Positions 10,331 to 20,233 of a DNA stretch of 64,000 bases are shown piece by piece. The translations under genes and the position numbers were made by a program. How positions within the stretch are numbered: the first letter of the stretch is position 1; the number at the start of each line of letters is the position of its first letter. A model generated the notes under the pieces. That model was not told the DNA's origin. It saw only the letters and a program-made list of their open reading frames with translations, and searched no databases. Source of the stretch: Apostichopus japonicus (lineage: Eukaryota; Echinodermata; Holothuroidea; Aspidochirotida; Stichopodidae). The stretch is taken from positions 19,041,984 through 19,105,983 of the forward strand of contig NC_092564.1 in assembly GCF_037975245.1 (NCBI RefSeq), given 5' to 3'.

Positions 10331-10891
10331 CTTGGACCTCCTGATAAGAGGTTTTAATATTTGTACACCAATAAAATAACTGTGTTTGCATTTTCGAAAA
10401 ATCCCTGACCAACTTATTCTTCATCATACCTCCCTCGTGAAATTTTGATCGGTCTGTTAGGGGTTGAAGGAGGTTTATCTATATTGGTTGTCCATTGATG
10501 AAATTGTGTGCAACATTGTGGGTATGTTTGAAGTGAATTTATTCACGGAAAATGTGAATTTCCAAATCCTTGAAAAGTGGGGCTCACGGGTATTGTGGGT
10601 CGCGACGTAGAATCACCTGAATCACCTACAAAAAGCAATGATCCATATGAGATGCGATGAGGTCGAACATGATGTGTGACTGGTGACAAAAAGGTTATGG
10701 ATGAAAGAAAACTATTGGGAAATACTTGGTTTTCAGGCAAAAGTGTACATCTGGTTGGTCCGAGAAGTGCCATTTCCTGTGATCGGGGGGGGGGGGGTGG
10801 TATCATGTACGCTGCGTGCCAACCGATGGTGGGGCTCCGCTTAGCTAGTAATTCGCGCCCCCCGGGTTAGAAAATCCTGGATACGCGCCTG

Positions 10892-12533
10892 AAATTGTGT
10901 AGATTGTTCGTTTTTTCCCCTCTATCATTCCATTGATAATAGGCACACATTTTTCTTTCGATTCTGCCATGACATTTGAACTTCAAATGCGAGGAAGGGT
11001 TTCCGTTGCATTTCAATGAGACAAGAAAACTTTCATCGAATTTTGTGATTTTTATGTCAGAGCAGTTTACAGACTAAATTTTCTACAGAGCGCCATCTGT
11101 TTATGAACTGAAAGCGGAAGCAGTACTGTAGCTTGTCACCATGTGTTGAATGCTACAATCAAATATCTTCTGATTCGGCAAACTGGTAAATTAATTTCGG
11201 TATGTTTTTCATCATTGCAGCTTAAACTGCAAAGGGTATCTGCAACCAAATTCCAGAACCTTGGGAATAATAATATTATTCCATAGACTAAAGAATAACA
11301 AGATTGGCAAGCCAATATCTCAAGTAAACCTTGACTTCATGCTGCAATAACATTTGTCATTTGGGGACTCTGACCAAAATCCAAGCCGTCTTGGTGCAGG
11401 TATGTAACGCTACCTCCTAAACATTATTACGAAGGCATAGCGTCGGCAATGTGAACTGTTTGTTAATAATAGTATAAGACATTTTCCGTCACTTGTTAGG
11501 CCTTGCCATTCAATGACAAAAGGATAGGTTAGGCTGTGAGCTGGCATTAGTCAAAGGTAATGGCAATAACCTGTGCTAACGCTAGTCTTACATTTGTTTT
11601 GGAGACATCAACCTAGGCTATTTGTACTATAGTGTAGGCTACAGTAGACCTAAGTTAGGCCTATCCATACCAGTTTTAGGAATGTTAAAGAGATATCAGT
11701 TGGTTTCAGTTTGGTATCTCAGCCCAGTGAGCGTGAGAAAAGCAGTTCAACAGTTTTAGGCAAAGATCATTACCGTGAGAATCTAGAATACAGGGCCAGT
11801 CTTGGTAGACCCATCTTAGCATCCAGAATGACGAGATGCCTCTGTAACTAGTATTGCAATTTCAGCTGCATATTAATAAAAGAAAGATAAAAAAAACAAA
11901 ATTGTAAATTTCAAAGTGTGTCATAATTGAACCCACCAAGCTAAAACCATGAAAATGATTGAATTCTTCTAATTTCTTCCCACCCCCAAAATAAAATGTA
12001 AACAACAAGGAAAGAATAAATTAAGAATAGGATGTCATTCCTTTAATATCTTTTCTTTATGTGAAGCATTCTTCTGGCTTGGATGCATGTAGTTTACATT
12101 TTCTCATCTCTTTCTGCAAACTGCACTCGGTGTATATACCCACTGTATAGACATCAACCATGTAGCTTTGGGGTTTGTTTGTAATAAACAGTCAAAGGTA
12201 AAACCTGCCAGTCCTAGCTAATTGACAAAACCACTGCCGATACTGCAGTACAGTACAGTATGTTGAAACTTGATTTCTACTCATATTGTAGAATTTTGCA
12301 AGTACGGGTACTGAAATTTTTTGTTTCGTTTGGTCAACTTAGAGATTCACAATCTTTTGAGATACTATTGTCCAAGTTTTGTACAGGTCCACTGTACTGT
12401 AGAGTAGAATCTCATCACTGTTTGTGCAGAAAAGATGCGTGTCAGACAGAGTGGTAACACCAACTCCCACCCCCCCCACCATCCCCACCCCCCCCGGTGA
12501 GTATTCCATTTTAGTTTCTGTTCATCTTTGCAG
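10892..12533. other. Upstream region of the ZBED-like gene
   Basis: Unique sequence free of the MITEs that fill the preceding 7 kb. TTGGTGCAG|GTATGTAAC at 11399/11400 is a good donor and could end a 5' noncoding exon. GAGCGCCATCTG near 11090 resembles a reverse CTCF core. Promoter and transcription start cannot be placed from sequence alone. Confidence 0.4.
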
Positions 12534-12551
12534 AGTTCCATTTTCTGCGAA

Positions 12552-12839
12552 ATGACCTCGTTGCAACTAGATTTCCTTAAAGGGACAAATTTAAGCCCGT
12601 TTCGTAAAGCTAAGGATGGCAGCAAAGTCTGGCAGTACTTTGGATTCGAGAAGGACAAGGACAACCCGACCGAGGTGGCCGATAAAACGCGGGTAGTTTG
12701 CGCAATCTGCAGCAAGAAGCTGACGTTCCAGAAGTCGTCCACTTCCACAATGTGGAACCACTTGAGATACCTCCATTCGGAATATTTCATGCAGTTGAGC
12801 AAGGCAGGCGGCCCAAAGAAAGACCCTGCTGTATCACTG
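12552..12839 (+). CDS. ZBED-like gene coding exon 1 (BED finger)
   Basis: The exon begins after CATCTTTGCAG at 12534. The first ATG (12552) opens the frame, 18 nt into the exon. It ends GTATCACTG before GTGAGT. It encodes the whole BED finger (96 residues). Confidence 0.85.
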
Positions 12840-15800
12840 GTGAGTTGAAAAGACTTTAAAGAGCTCTGTGTCGTTTTGCATTTGGGACGTAAACTGCATC
12901 GTTCTTATATCCAAGACCACGTCATATTTATTCATCATCGTATACAGCTTGATCAAACCAACGTTTCAAGACTATTCTTTTTGTATAAATTCTGAAACGT
13001 AAGAACTACTGTAGTCTATAGGGATGGGCGGTGGGGTGAGGGGGGATGATGGTTACGTGTTAATCCCCCAGTAACTTTGCTGGCAATAATAATGATTCTT
13101 GAAAATTTAAAGCCAAAACGGCAGGAAATACTTGTAACTGTTGCAGCTTTGAAGCATCGGCACCCCTTACGTAGCCAGTGTAGTCCCAACACCCCTCCAC
13201 TTCATCAGAAGTTTACCTTTCCATGCTGTTGATTGGGAGAGACATCACAAAAAGACAGGATAATTCTAGACCATTTGTTGTAATTTACAGTACTGTTCAA
13301 AATTTCATGTGGATGACCTACAGTACTACATGTAATTCTCAAAGCAAAATTGGGCATCATCTAGGACATCCTTCAAGCTATGTACTTCAAGCTATGTACT
13401 ATGTAATTCTCAAAGCTATGTACTATGTAATTCTCAAAGCTATGTAATTCTCAAAGCAAACTTGGGAATTATCAAGGACATCCTTCAAGCTATGTACTTC
13501 AAGCTATGTACTATGTAATTCTCAAAGCTATGTACTATGTAATTCTCAAAGCTACAGTATGTACTATGTAATTCTCAAAGCAAACTTGGGAATTATCAAG
13601 GACATCCTTCAAGCTATGTACTTCAAGCTATGTACTATGTAATTCTCAAAGCTATGTACTATGTAATTCTCAAAGCTACAGTATGTACTATGTAATTCTC
13701 AAAGCAAACTTGGGAATGATCAAGGACATCCTTCAACTCAAAATTCATCAGCAAGTCATCAATCACTTTCAAATCGTTCCTTAGCATGTTGTCACCCAGC
13801 CATATTGCATATACTGTATGTATGCCCAAAAAAGTACATTGAAAAATTTCATAATTTATGGCTTCTAATGTTCTTCATAAATTTGACTGACCAAGAACCG
13901 ACTGTAGTTAAATGACTTACAAGTACCATTGTTGTGGGAATGTTGATACTTTCACCAATATTTTACTCAAAAGCTGTTAAAGACTAATATAAGAAATGTT
14001 CCAGTACATTATATACTGTAGCCCTGGTACTTCCTGATCTTAGTGCGTTATACTGTAAGTGTACGACAGGAAGACAACCACATAAAACTTTTCATTTTTA
14101 AATTAGTTGCAATATCCCCGTGGTATGAGAGAGATTTAATCTCACAAACAAGGAAATTATTAGATTTCTAGGACAGATATTCAGTTCGGTATTAAAGGGA
14201 AAGACATCACACTTTGAAAAAATGCACGTAACCAGTTTGAACCATTTGAATGTCGTATGTGACTATTTTGTAAGTTGAATAATTTGCCTACATTATGTAC
14301 AGTACCATGAACTTGGCCCAGGCTCTTTTCCTATTAAACATATGTACTGGTACGTTATATATTATTTTGTGCAATTTGTACAAAATCCAAAAAATTTAAG
14401 TAGAACTGGGATTTTGTAAACTTTATCCCGTCCTGAAACAAAAACCGAGAAAGGCCAAAAGAAAAAAAAAGGAAATGCAGGTACTGTAGAGATATTACAT
14501 GTCTTGTTTTGTTAAGAATTTCCTGTTAATCAATCTTAGATGACTATGTATTTTTACCAAAACTTATCCAAGTTGAGGTTTTCTAAATAAAGTAGGAACA
14601 AATTAGTTATAGATCTGGGTACTAAAAAGAAAAACAGAGTCTTACGTTACATTTTAACTATATTTGGCAGGAATGTCAACTTTGCTTGAATTACTCGACA
14701 GTCTGAAAAAGGAATATTCGGGTTTTGTTGTACCAGCTACTGACTGTACCAGCATAATGACAAAGTTCTCAAACATCACCCTTGTGTAATTATAATGTGG
14801 ACAGTAAGTCCTTTATCTGATTATCAGGGTTTTTAAATGAAAAGCTTAAAAACTTGAAAACTTTATGCTTCATAACTTTATGTACAGTACAGCACCCAAA
14901 TGCCCAGGTGTAAGTGGTACATGCCAGTTGCTGTGCAGTAAAGTAATGTAGGTTTGACTTTAATACAGTTCATGGGCAGCATACTCTTTCAATGTACTTG
15001 TTGCTACTGTAGGTGAGGGTTTTTGTTTGGTGGGGGAGGGGGTTAGTGGAGGAGGTTTCCACTTTGGACTAGCAAAGGTAATGCAAGGTATTGTAACACA
15101 GTACCACCAACAAGATAGAATCCAAACAAGGATATAACTACTGTACAGTATGTAACCAAATTCTGAAACTATTATATATAATTAACCTGATGTAATGAGT
15201 ACATTCGAGCTACATTACAATATGTGATTATCATGTGTGGCTTGTGATACATACAAATTGTACAATGAATTGAGGTGGTGGGTAGCTTTTACTTGACCCC
15301 TTTGACCATTTAGGAAGACTGAAGTACATGATTCTCTTTTGAGAATTTTGTAGTCCTGAGTAATAGTCATTTGTCCTCTTTATAACCCAAGAAAACTGAG
15401 TCTGAATGTGTATAGGAAATAACAACATTTTCCATCACTTCATACCATTTTGTCATGCACACAATTTGAAAGAAACCATGGGGATGAGAAATGTAATAAC
15501 TTAATAATTATTTTGTAACAAAAGACAAGTTTGATTTGCTAATATTATTAAAGGTTGTTTTCATTTAATATAATTTTCGAGACTTAGTGTATAAGAGCTT
15601 TAAGTATCTTTTTTCTTTACTTTTGCCAGACAGTGAAACAAAACAAGGGCCCTTATCATGCAGGGCATCCAAGAGTGGACCAGCTTACGAAACACATCTC
15701 CCTCTATCTGGCCAAGAGCTTGCAGCCGGTATCAATATTGGAAGAACCCAGTTTCCGCAGGATGTTACAGGAGTTTGACGTAAAATACCAGATCCCGGCA

Positions 15801-17246
15801 ACGGAGATGTTCTCCTTGATCCACCTCCCCGCCCTGTGCGAGGAGGTCAAGGTGCACCTCATCGGCGGTCCGCTCCTCAAGGCAGACTTCATCGCATTAT
15901 CTACAGAGGTTTGGATGTCGAACACCGGTAAGCAATTTTTGAGCATCACCGCCCACATTCTAAGCGAAGATTGGAAGTTGCAGAAGTATCTCCTGGACAG
16001 TACTGACTGGCATCCTCCTTATGATGCCGACCATGTGAAAGCAGCGGTTCAGACCTGTCTCTCCGAGTCTGACATTCCAGTGAGTAAGCTTAGTGCTGTC
16101 ACTATCGGCAGTGCGATGGACATCCTCAGAGCGGGCAACATCAGCGACCAGTGGTCGTCGATACCGTGTTTTAAATCCACCTTAAAGAGAGTGGTACAGG
16201 AAGGGCTGTCTGTGACAGAGATAGAGAACCTGGCCAAAAAGTGCTTCAGGCTCTCGGCGATTGTGAATCAGTCCACGAGTCTTCTCTCCCACCTTAGAGC
16301 TTGCGAAGAGGACAGAGACTCTGGTGGGTCGGAGTGGGAGACTGTAGCCACCATGTTTGCGCAGGTTCTAGCTCGTGAAGACTCAATTCTGGAAGTTCTC
16401 GCATCTTCTGGGGTCAAAGACTTGGAATTTTCCAAAGCCGACGTCCAAACTCTGGAGGGATTAGTCGAGATCCTCCAACCGATGATGGAACTCTCGGAGG
16501 AACTTGGCGAACAGGGTGCCACGTCTGCGGCCACCATCTGGCCATCGATAGCACTCATGAAGACTCTCCTGTGTCCGTACGAGATTGATGGATCCCCCAT
16601 CAAAGAGGTCAAGAAGGTCATGTTTGCCAAAGTGAAGGAGTGCTTTAATGCACCATCACTTCAGACAGTGCTGTCTCAGATCTGCTTTCTGGATCCACGC
16701 TTCAAATCGTTGCCGTTCATGAACGACAACGAGAAGACGGAAGTGCGCAACACGATCGCCCAGGAAGCTTCGAGGCTTTTTCCACAGGGATGCAGCGCAG
16801 AGGCCGGACCTTCATCCAGTGAGCCGCAGAGGAAGAAACAGAAGCGATCTCTGGCCTCTTTATTCGAAGGGATCATCCCCCAGCAGCAATCCACTGAGAC
16901 CACCAACGAGGACACCGCCATTCAGAGGGAACTCCAAAAGTATTGCACGGAGGAAGCGCTGCCTTTGACCTCCGACCCGTTGCAATGGTGGTCGGATAAT
17001 TGCCATCGGTTCCCCATATTGCAGAAGCTCAGCAGGAAGTACCTCTGCATCCCAGCGAGCAGCGTGATCTACAGCGGCAATGCGACCCTGGATGCCAAGC
17101 GAGCCGCTCTCTCGACGTCCGATGTCAGACACGTGCTCTTCTTGCACGCAAACATGCCAGACGACTTCTTTGAAGATAAGCCACTAGATAACTCGGTGAA
17201 GATAGAACCAGAGAGTGTGGTTGATCAAGTAGGACCGTCAACCTGA
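12552..17246 (+). CDS. ZBED-like domesticated hAT transposase (634 aa, two coding exons)
   Basis: Join 12552..12839 and 15630..17246, phase 0, GT-AG. Residues 17-75 are a BED zinc finger with the aromatic VWQYF and ligands C50, C53, H70, H75. Residues about 165-290 match the hAT RNase-H core in outline, but the first catalytic Asp position (TTDxW) is E189, the second (TTDN) is G256 and the HTLNL motif is STLKR. A basic stretch RKKQKR is a likely nuclear signal. Residues about 560-620 are a hAT dimerisation domain (DPLQWWSDNCHRFPILQKLS) whose SVPSERVFS part is changed to SVIYSGNA. Intact frame with a dead active site, no terminal repeats and no target duplication indicate an exapted gene, probably a DNA-binding regulator like ZBED1/ZBED4. 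The exact orthologue is not established. Confidence 0.88.
12840..15629 (+). other. Intron of the ZBED-like gene
   Basis: 2.8-kb intron, phase 0, with a minisatellite at about 13336-13737 and many TACTGTA/TACAGTA heptamers. No other gene seen. Confidence 0.8.
13336..13737. repeat. Compound minisatellite
   Basis: Short units around CTATGTACTATGTAATTCTC are organised into a ~122-bp higher unit beginning GCAAACTTGGGAAT, near 13456, 13580 and 13702, with a partial copy at 13343. The reading frame over it is a repeat artefact. Confidence 0.9.
15630..17246 (+). CDS. ZBED-like gene coding exon 2 (degenerate hAT core and dimerisation domain)
   Basis: Acceptor TTTTGCCAG|ACAGTG, open for 538 codons to TGA at 17244-17246. 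The G/C content and codon use are clearly richer than the flanking DNA, as expected of a conserved exon. Confidence 0.9.
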   Translation, partial: TVKQNKGPYHAGHPRVDQLTKHISLYLAKSLQPVSILEEPSFRRMLQEFDVKYQIPATEMFSLIHLPALCEEVKVHLIGGPLLKADFIALSTEVWMSNTGKQFLSITAHILSEDWKLQKYLLDSTDWHPPYDADHVKAAVQTCLSESDIPVSKLSAVTIGSAMDILRAGNISDQWSSIPCFKSTLKRVVQEGLSVTEIENLAKKCFRLSAIVNQSTSLLSHLRACEEDRDSGGSEWETVATMFAQVLAREDSILEVLASSGVKDLEFSKADVQTLEGLVEILQPMMELSEELGEQGATSAATIWPSIALMKTLLCPYEIDGSPIKEVKKVMFAKVKECFNAPSLQTVLSQICFLDPRFKSLPFMNDNEKTEVRNTIAQEASRLFPQGCSAEAGPSSSEPQRKKQKRSLASLFEGIIPQQQSTETTNEDTAIQRELQKYCTEEALPLTSDPLQWWSDNCHRFPILQKLSRKYLCIPASSVIYSGNATLDAKRAALSTSDVRHVLFLHANMPDDFFEDKPLDNSVKIEPESVVDQVGPST

Positions 17247-17424
17247 TTACAAACATTTGTGGGAACTTGAGGCTATAGATGTGAATCATGGGATCATTTT
17301 GAGCTCTAAAGTTGTGAGGTTTTTTTTTTTCCCTCTTTTCTTTCATAGTGAGAGAACTCGAGATGACGGTAGACGTGGTCGACTATTGAATTCAGTCATT
17401 TTGTTTTTTTTTCAGTGTGGGAGT

Positions 17425-17497
17425 GATTCAAAGAATTGAAATAGAGTGGAATTGATATTGGCAGATTCAATTCCACTCTATTTCAATTCTTTGAATC
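17425..17497. repeat. Perfect 31-bp inverted repeat with 11-nt loop
   Basis: Left arm 17425-17455 and right arm 17467-17497 are exact reverse complements, with TATTGGCAGAT between. TTGGCAGATT recurs just after the right arm (17498-17507), suggesting a template-switch origin. In the 3' UTR it would form a long RNA hairpin. Confidence 0.95.
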
Positions 17498-18629
17498 TTT
17501 GGCAGATTCCTCAATGCAACTGAAATTATTAAATAGAACAATGCCTTTGTGGGTAGTTTGAATGTAAAATGAGGAAGAATGCCAATGGGGTTTATATGAT
17601 GGTCAACATTTTCTCACAAATTATCAGCATGTGAAATATATTGTGTGACTATATGTTTGCATGGATTCATCGATATGGTTGTTTTGAAAATGAAACATTG
17701 AATTGATAAAAATTGAGGACAAGGCTTTCAAAATATGTTAGCTTTGCAGCACAACAAGTAGACATACAGTACCTCTCCTGATTGAGTCCTGTTCATGTGC
17801 TTCTCCTTTCCATGGTGGGCTTTTAAACGAAATATGGTGTTTCTGACACTGTAAACAAATTATTGATGATATAAATGCAATTTTTATTGCTGCACAGTTC
17901 AACAATTCTGATTGTCTTAGTAGAAAGGACATTGGAATAGGATGTTTGTTAATTAAGAATCCTACTGAAGAAAAAGTGAAAAACCATCTTACCATCATGC
18001 TGGTACAAAATACCCATGTTTTTGCTTTTGTATTCAACAATTACTGAACTCTCGTAATTATTTAAATATATTATATTTAATCACTGTTAGGTCAAGGTTC
18101 AAAAGATTGAATATATTAAAGAGAAGGTGTTGTTTCCTCCTATGCAGGTATGCATGTAATTGCTTTTATTTAATTTTTTTATTTAAATATATTTGTTCAA
18201 TATTTAAGTCTGTTTAGATTGTTTGTAGTTAATGTAATGAATCCGATTTCCCTCTCAGTAATACACCAAGTGCTGGTGAAATAATGTCAGATGGCTTGCC
18301 AAAACTTTGCCAAAAAAATGAACCTTACAGTAGGTATAACTGTATAAATTTGTTTGGTGCATTTTGTTTACGGCCTGCAAGTGAATGAGGCCACTGGTAT
18401 TATAAATATATGTTGAATAAGTTTTCATCCAGAATCACATGGCAAAATGAACTAACTGCAAGATGGTCATATTGCTAGGTATAATTACCAAGATGGATAG
18501 CAATTGTTAAGCAAAAAGGAAGGTTTTTATAGACAAAATTCAGAGCCCATCAAAAGATCTACTGTACTACACAAAATGTGAACTCAGGGTTAAGTTATTC
18601 CCTGGTAATATATTCACTGATGTTGTACT

Positions 18630-18900
18630 TAGTCACCAGATCTGCATACAAGCCTGTATGGTACATACTGTATGTCTGGGAAACATATGTGCAACTTATC
18701 ACAAAATGCTAGACAAAATGGTCAAGTTTGCTAAATTTCAAGTGTAAAGATGTTAATATGCGGTCTTCTATAGCACATTACTGTCGGTTCAATGACAGAA
18801 AAAAAATGAGAGCTTTTGAAAATGATATGCAAATGTGAACTCTTTTTATTATTCTTTGGTAGTACAGTCACAGGATCTGCATACAAGCCTGTACAGTAAA
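18630..18900. repeat. Dispersed direct repeat
   Basis: GATCTGCATACAAGCCTGTA occurs near 18639 and again near 18875, both followed by similar text. Confidence 0.7.
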
Positions 18901-19214
18901 TATATACTGTTCATCTGTGTGGCTGGTTTGTTTTAATACTAGTTAGTATCATGTCTGGTAACATTGTGCAGCCATGGCTGGCATGTGTCGGTACTGTATA
19001 TAATACTAATTATAGTGTGTATGTTAATTCCCTGTCTGTGTTAAAATCTACACCAGCATATATGTATATACATATATCTATATTTATATATATATATATA
19101 TATATCAGCTGCAGTTCAACAAAGTACTGTACATGTATAATGCTTGTGTTTGAAACTTTCTTAGTCTGATGTTCAGTGATTTTGTTACCTGTAGACTGCA
19201 GACCTGTTTAGACA

Positions 19215-19640
19215 TGGATGGTGTTCATACAAGCAATGAAGACCTGTACATTCACTGCTGACATACTGTTAGCAATGCAGCAGTGCTGTTCTGTAAGTCG
19301 GCAAACATTGCATACATGTACAGTATGCTCACTGATGGTACAGTCTAAAGAAATTTGTTCAAATAGGTGGCAGACCAGTGTGTTCGTTCATTGTTGGAAA
19401 AGCTGACTGGGGCATTCACTTAGACTGGTAATAATTCAGCAATTCGACAGGCCTGCAAATGTTCAGTGCATTGATGTACACTGATGGTACAGTAATACAG
19501 TCTAAATAATGCAAATACAGTACTGTAGGTGGCCGATTAATGTGTTTTTTGTTGAAAATGCAGACTGGTACATTCACTGCTGGTCTTAATACAGCAATGC
19601 CAACAAGTCTGCCAACAGTGCATTTATGCTTAAGTGATGG
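19215..19640. repeat. Diverged tandem repeat, about 2.5 copies of 150-180 bp
   Basis: Shared landmarks are ACTGATGGTACAGT, ACATTCACTGCTG and GCAATGC. Copies are imperfect. Confidence 0.65.
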
Positions 19641-20227
19641 TATTTTCGTCTTCGTATGGTGCATGTTCATTGGTGGATTTAATCTATCATCTGCATACCA
19701 TAACTATAAGATAATGATAATGAAGTCTGTGTTGCGGTTGCAAATGAGATCTTTGTCTTCATTGTCAGACCACTGGCCAAGTTTAAACCATGAGCTTGAA
19801 TTTTGTTTGTACTCTAAAAGTTTGCATTAATTAGTGTTCTTGTGCAGTATGTTTTTGTTTTATCACTCCTTAATATTATATGACTTGCTTGGAATTCATG
19901 AATAATATCAAAAGGGATTTGTCAATGACTTTTGTTTTGAGTTTAAAAGAAAAAAGAAATTAAGAAATGGGACAATTTTGGTATAAAGTTTTCAGTGTTA
20001 ATATGTACAGAAGATCCAAAGGGACATAGAGCTGTCATTGTTTTCATTTAAAAAAATTCCATTAAAAATATAATAATTTCAACAAAAACATTCAACATTA
20101 GATTCATTGTTAAACTTAATTAACCCATACCTAAAGCTATAACTGTATTCATCCAGTTATTTTCTTATATTTGGTTTTGTTATTGTTGTCTGTGTTTAGC
20201 TTATTTAACTTGTAAATATGTTATGAC

Positions 20228-20233
20228 AATAAA
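20228..20233 (+). terminator. Candidate poly(A) signal of the ZBED-like gene
   Basis: AATAAA with an upstream TGTAAATA and a G/T-rich downstream stretch from 20262. Confidence 0.45.

Larger units (their letters stand above)
6045..10891. mobile_element. Outermost hAT-like element of a nest (level 1)
   Basis: Ends CAGGCGCGTATCCAGG (6045-6060) and CCTGGATACGCGCCTG (10876-10891) form a perfect 16-bp inverted repeat. Only AAATT is shared by the flanks, so no clean 8-bp duplication remains. It is split by insertions: 6327-9113 and the truncated element ending at 10330. The right part carries the shared core module (about 10766-10850). No transposase. The ends could instead belong to two broken copies of one family; the internal G/C-run symmetry favours one element. 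Confidence 0.6.
17247..20233 (+). other. Likely 3' UTR of the ZBED-like gene
   Basis: A/T-rich with no coding frame of note. It holds the inverted repeat at 17425-17497 and repeated blocks at 18630-18900 and 19215-19640. The first convincing poly(A) signal is the AATAAA at 20228, preceded by TGTAAATA and followed by a G/T-rich stretch, implying a UTR near 3 kb. A nearer weaker site is possible. Confidence 0.45.

Noticed and set aside
16268-17147. Minus-strand frames of 81-120 codons opposite the ZBED-like exon
   Set aside because: Shadows of the long plus-strand exon; no independent motif.
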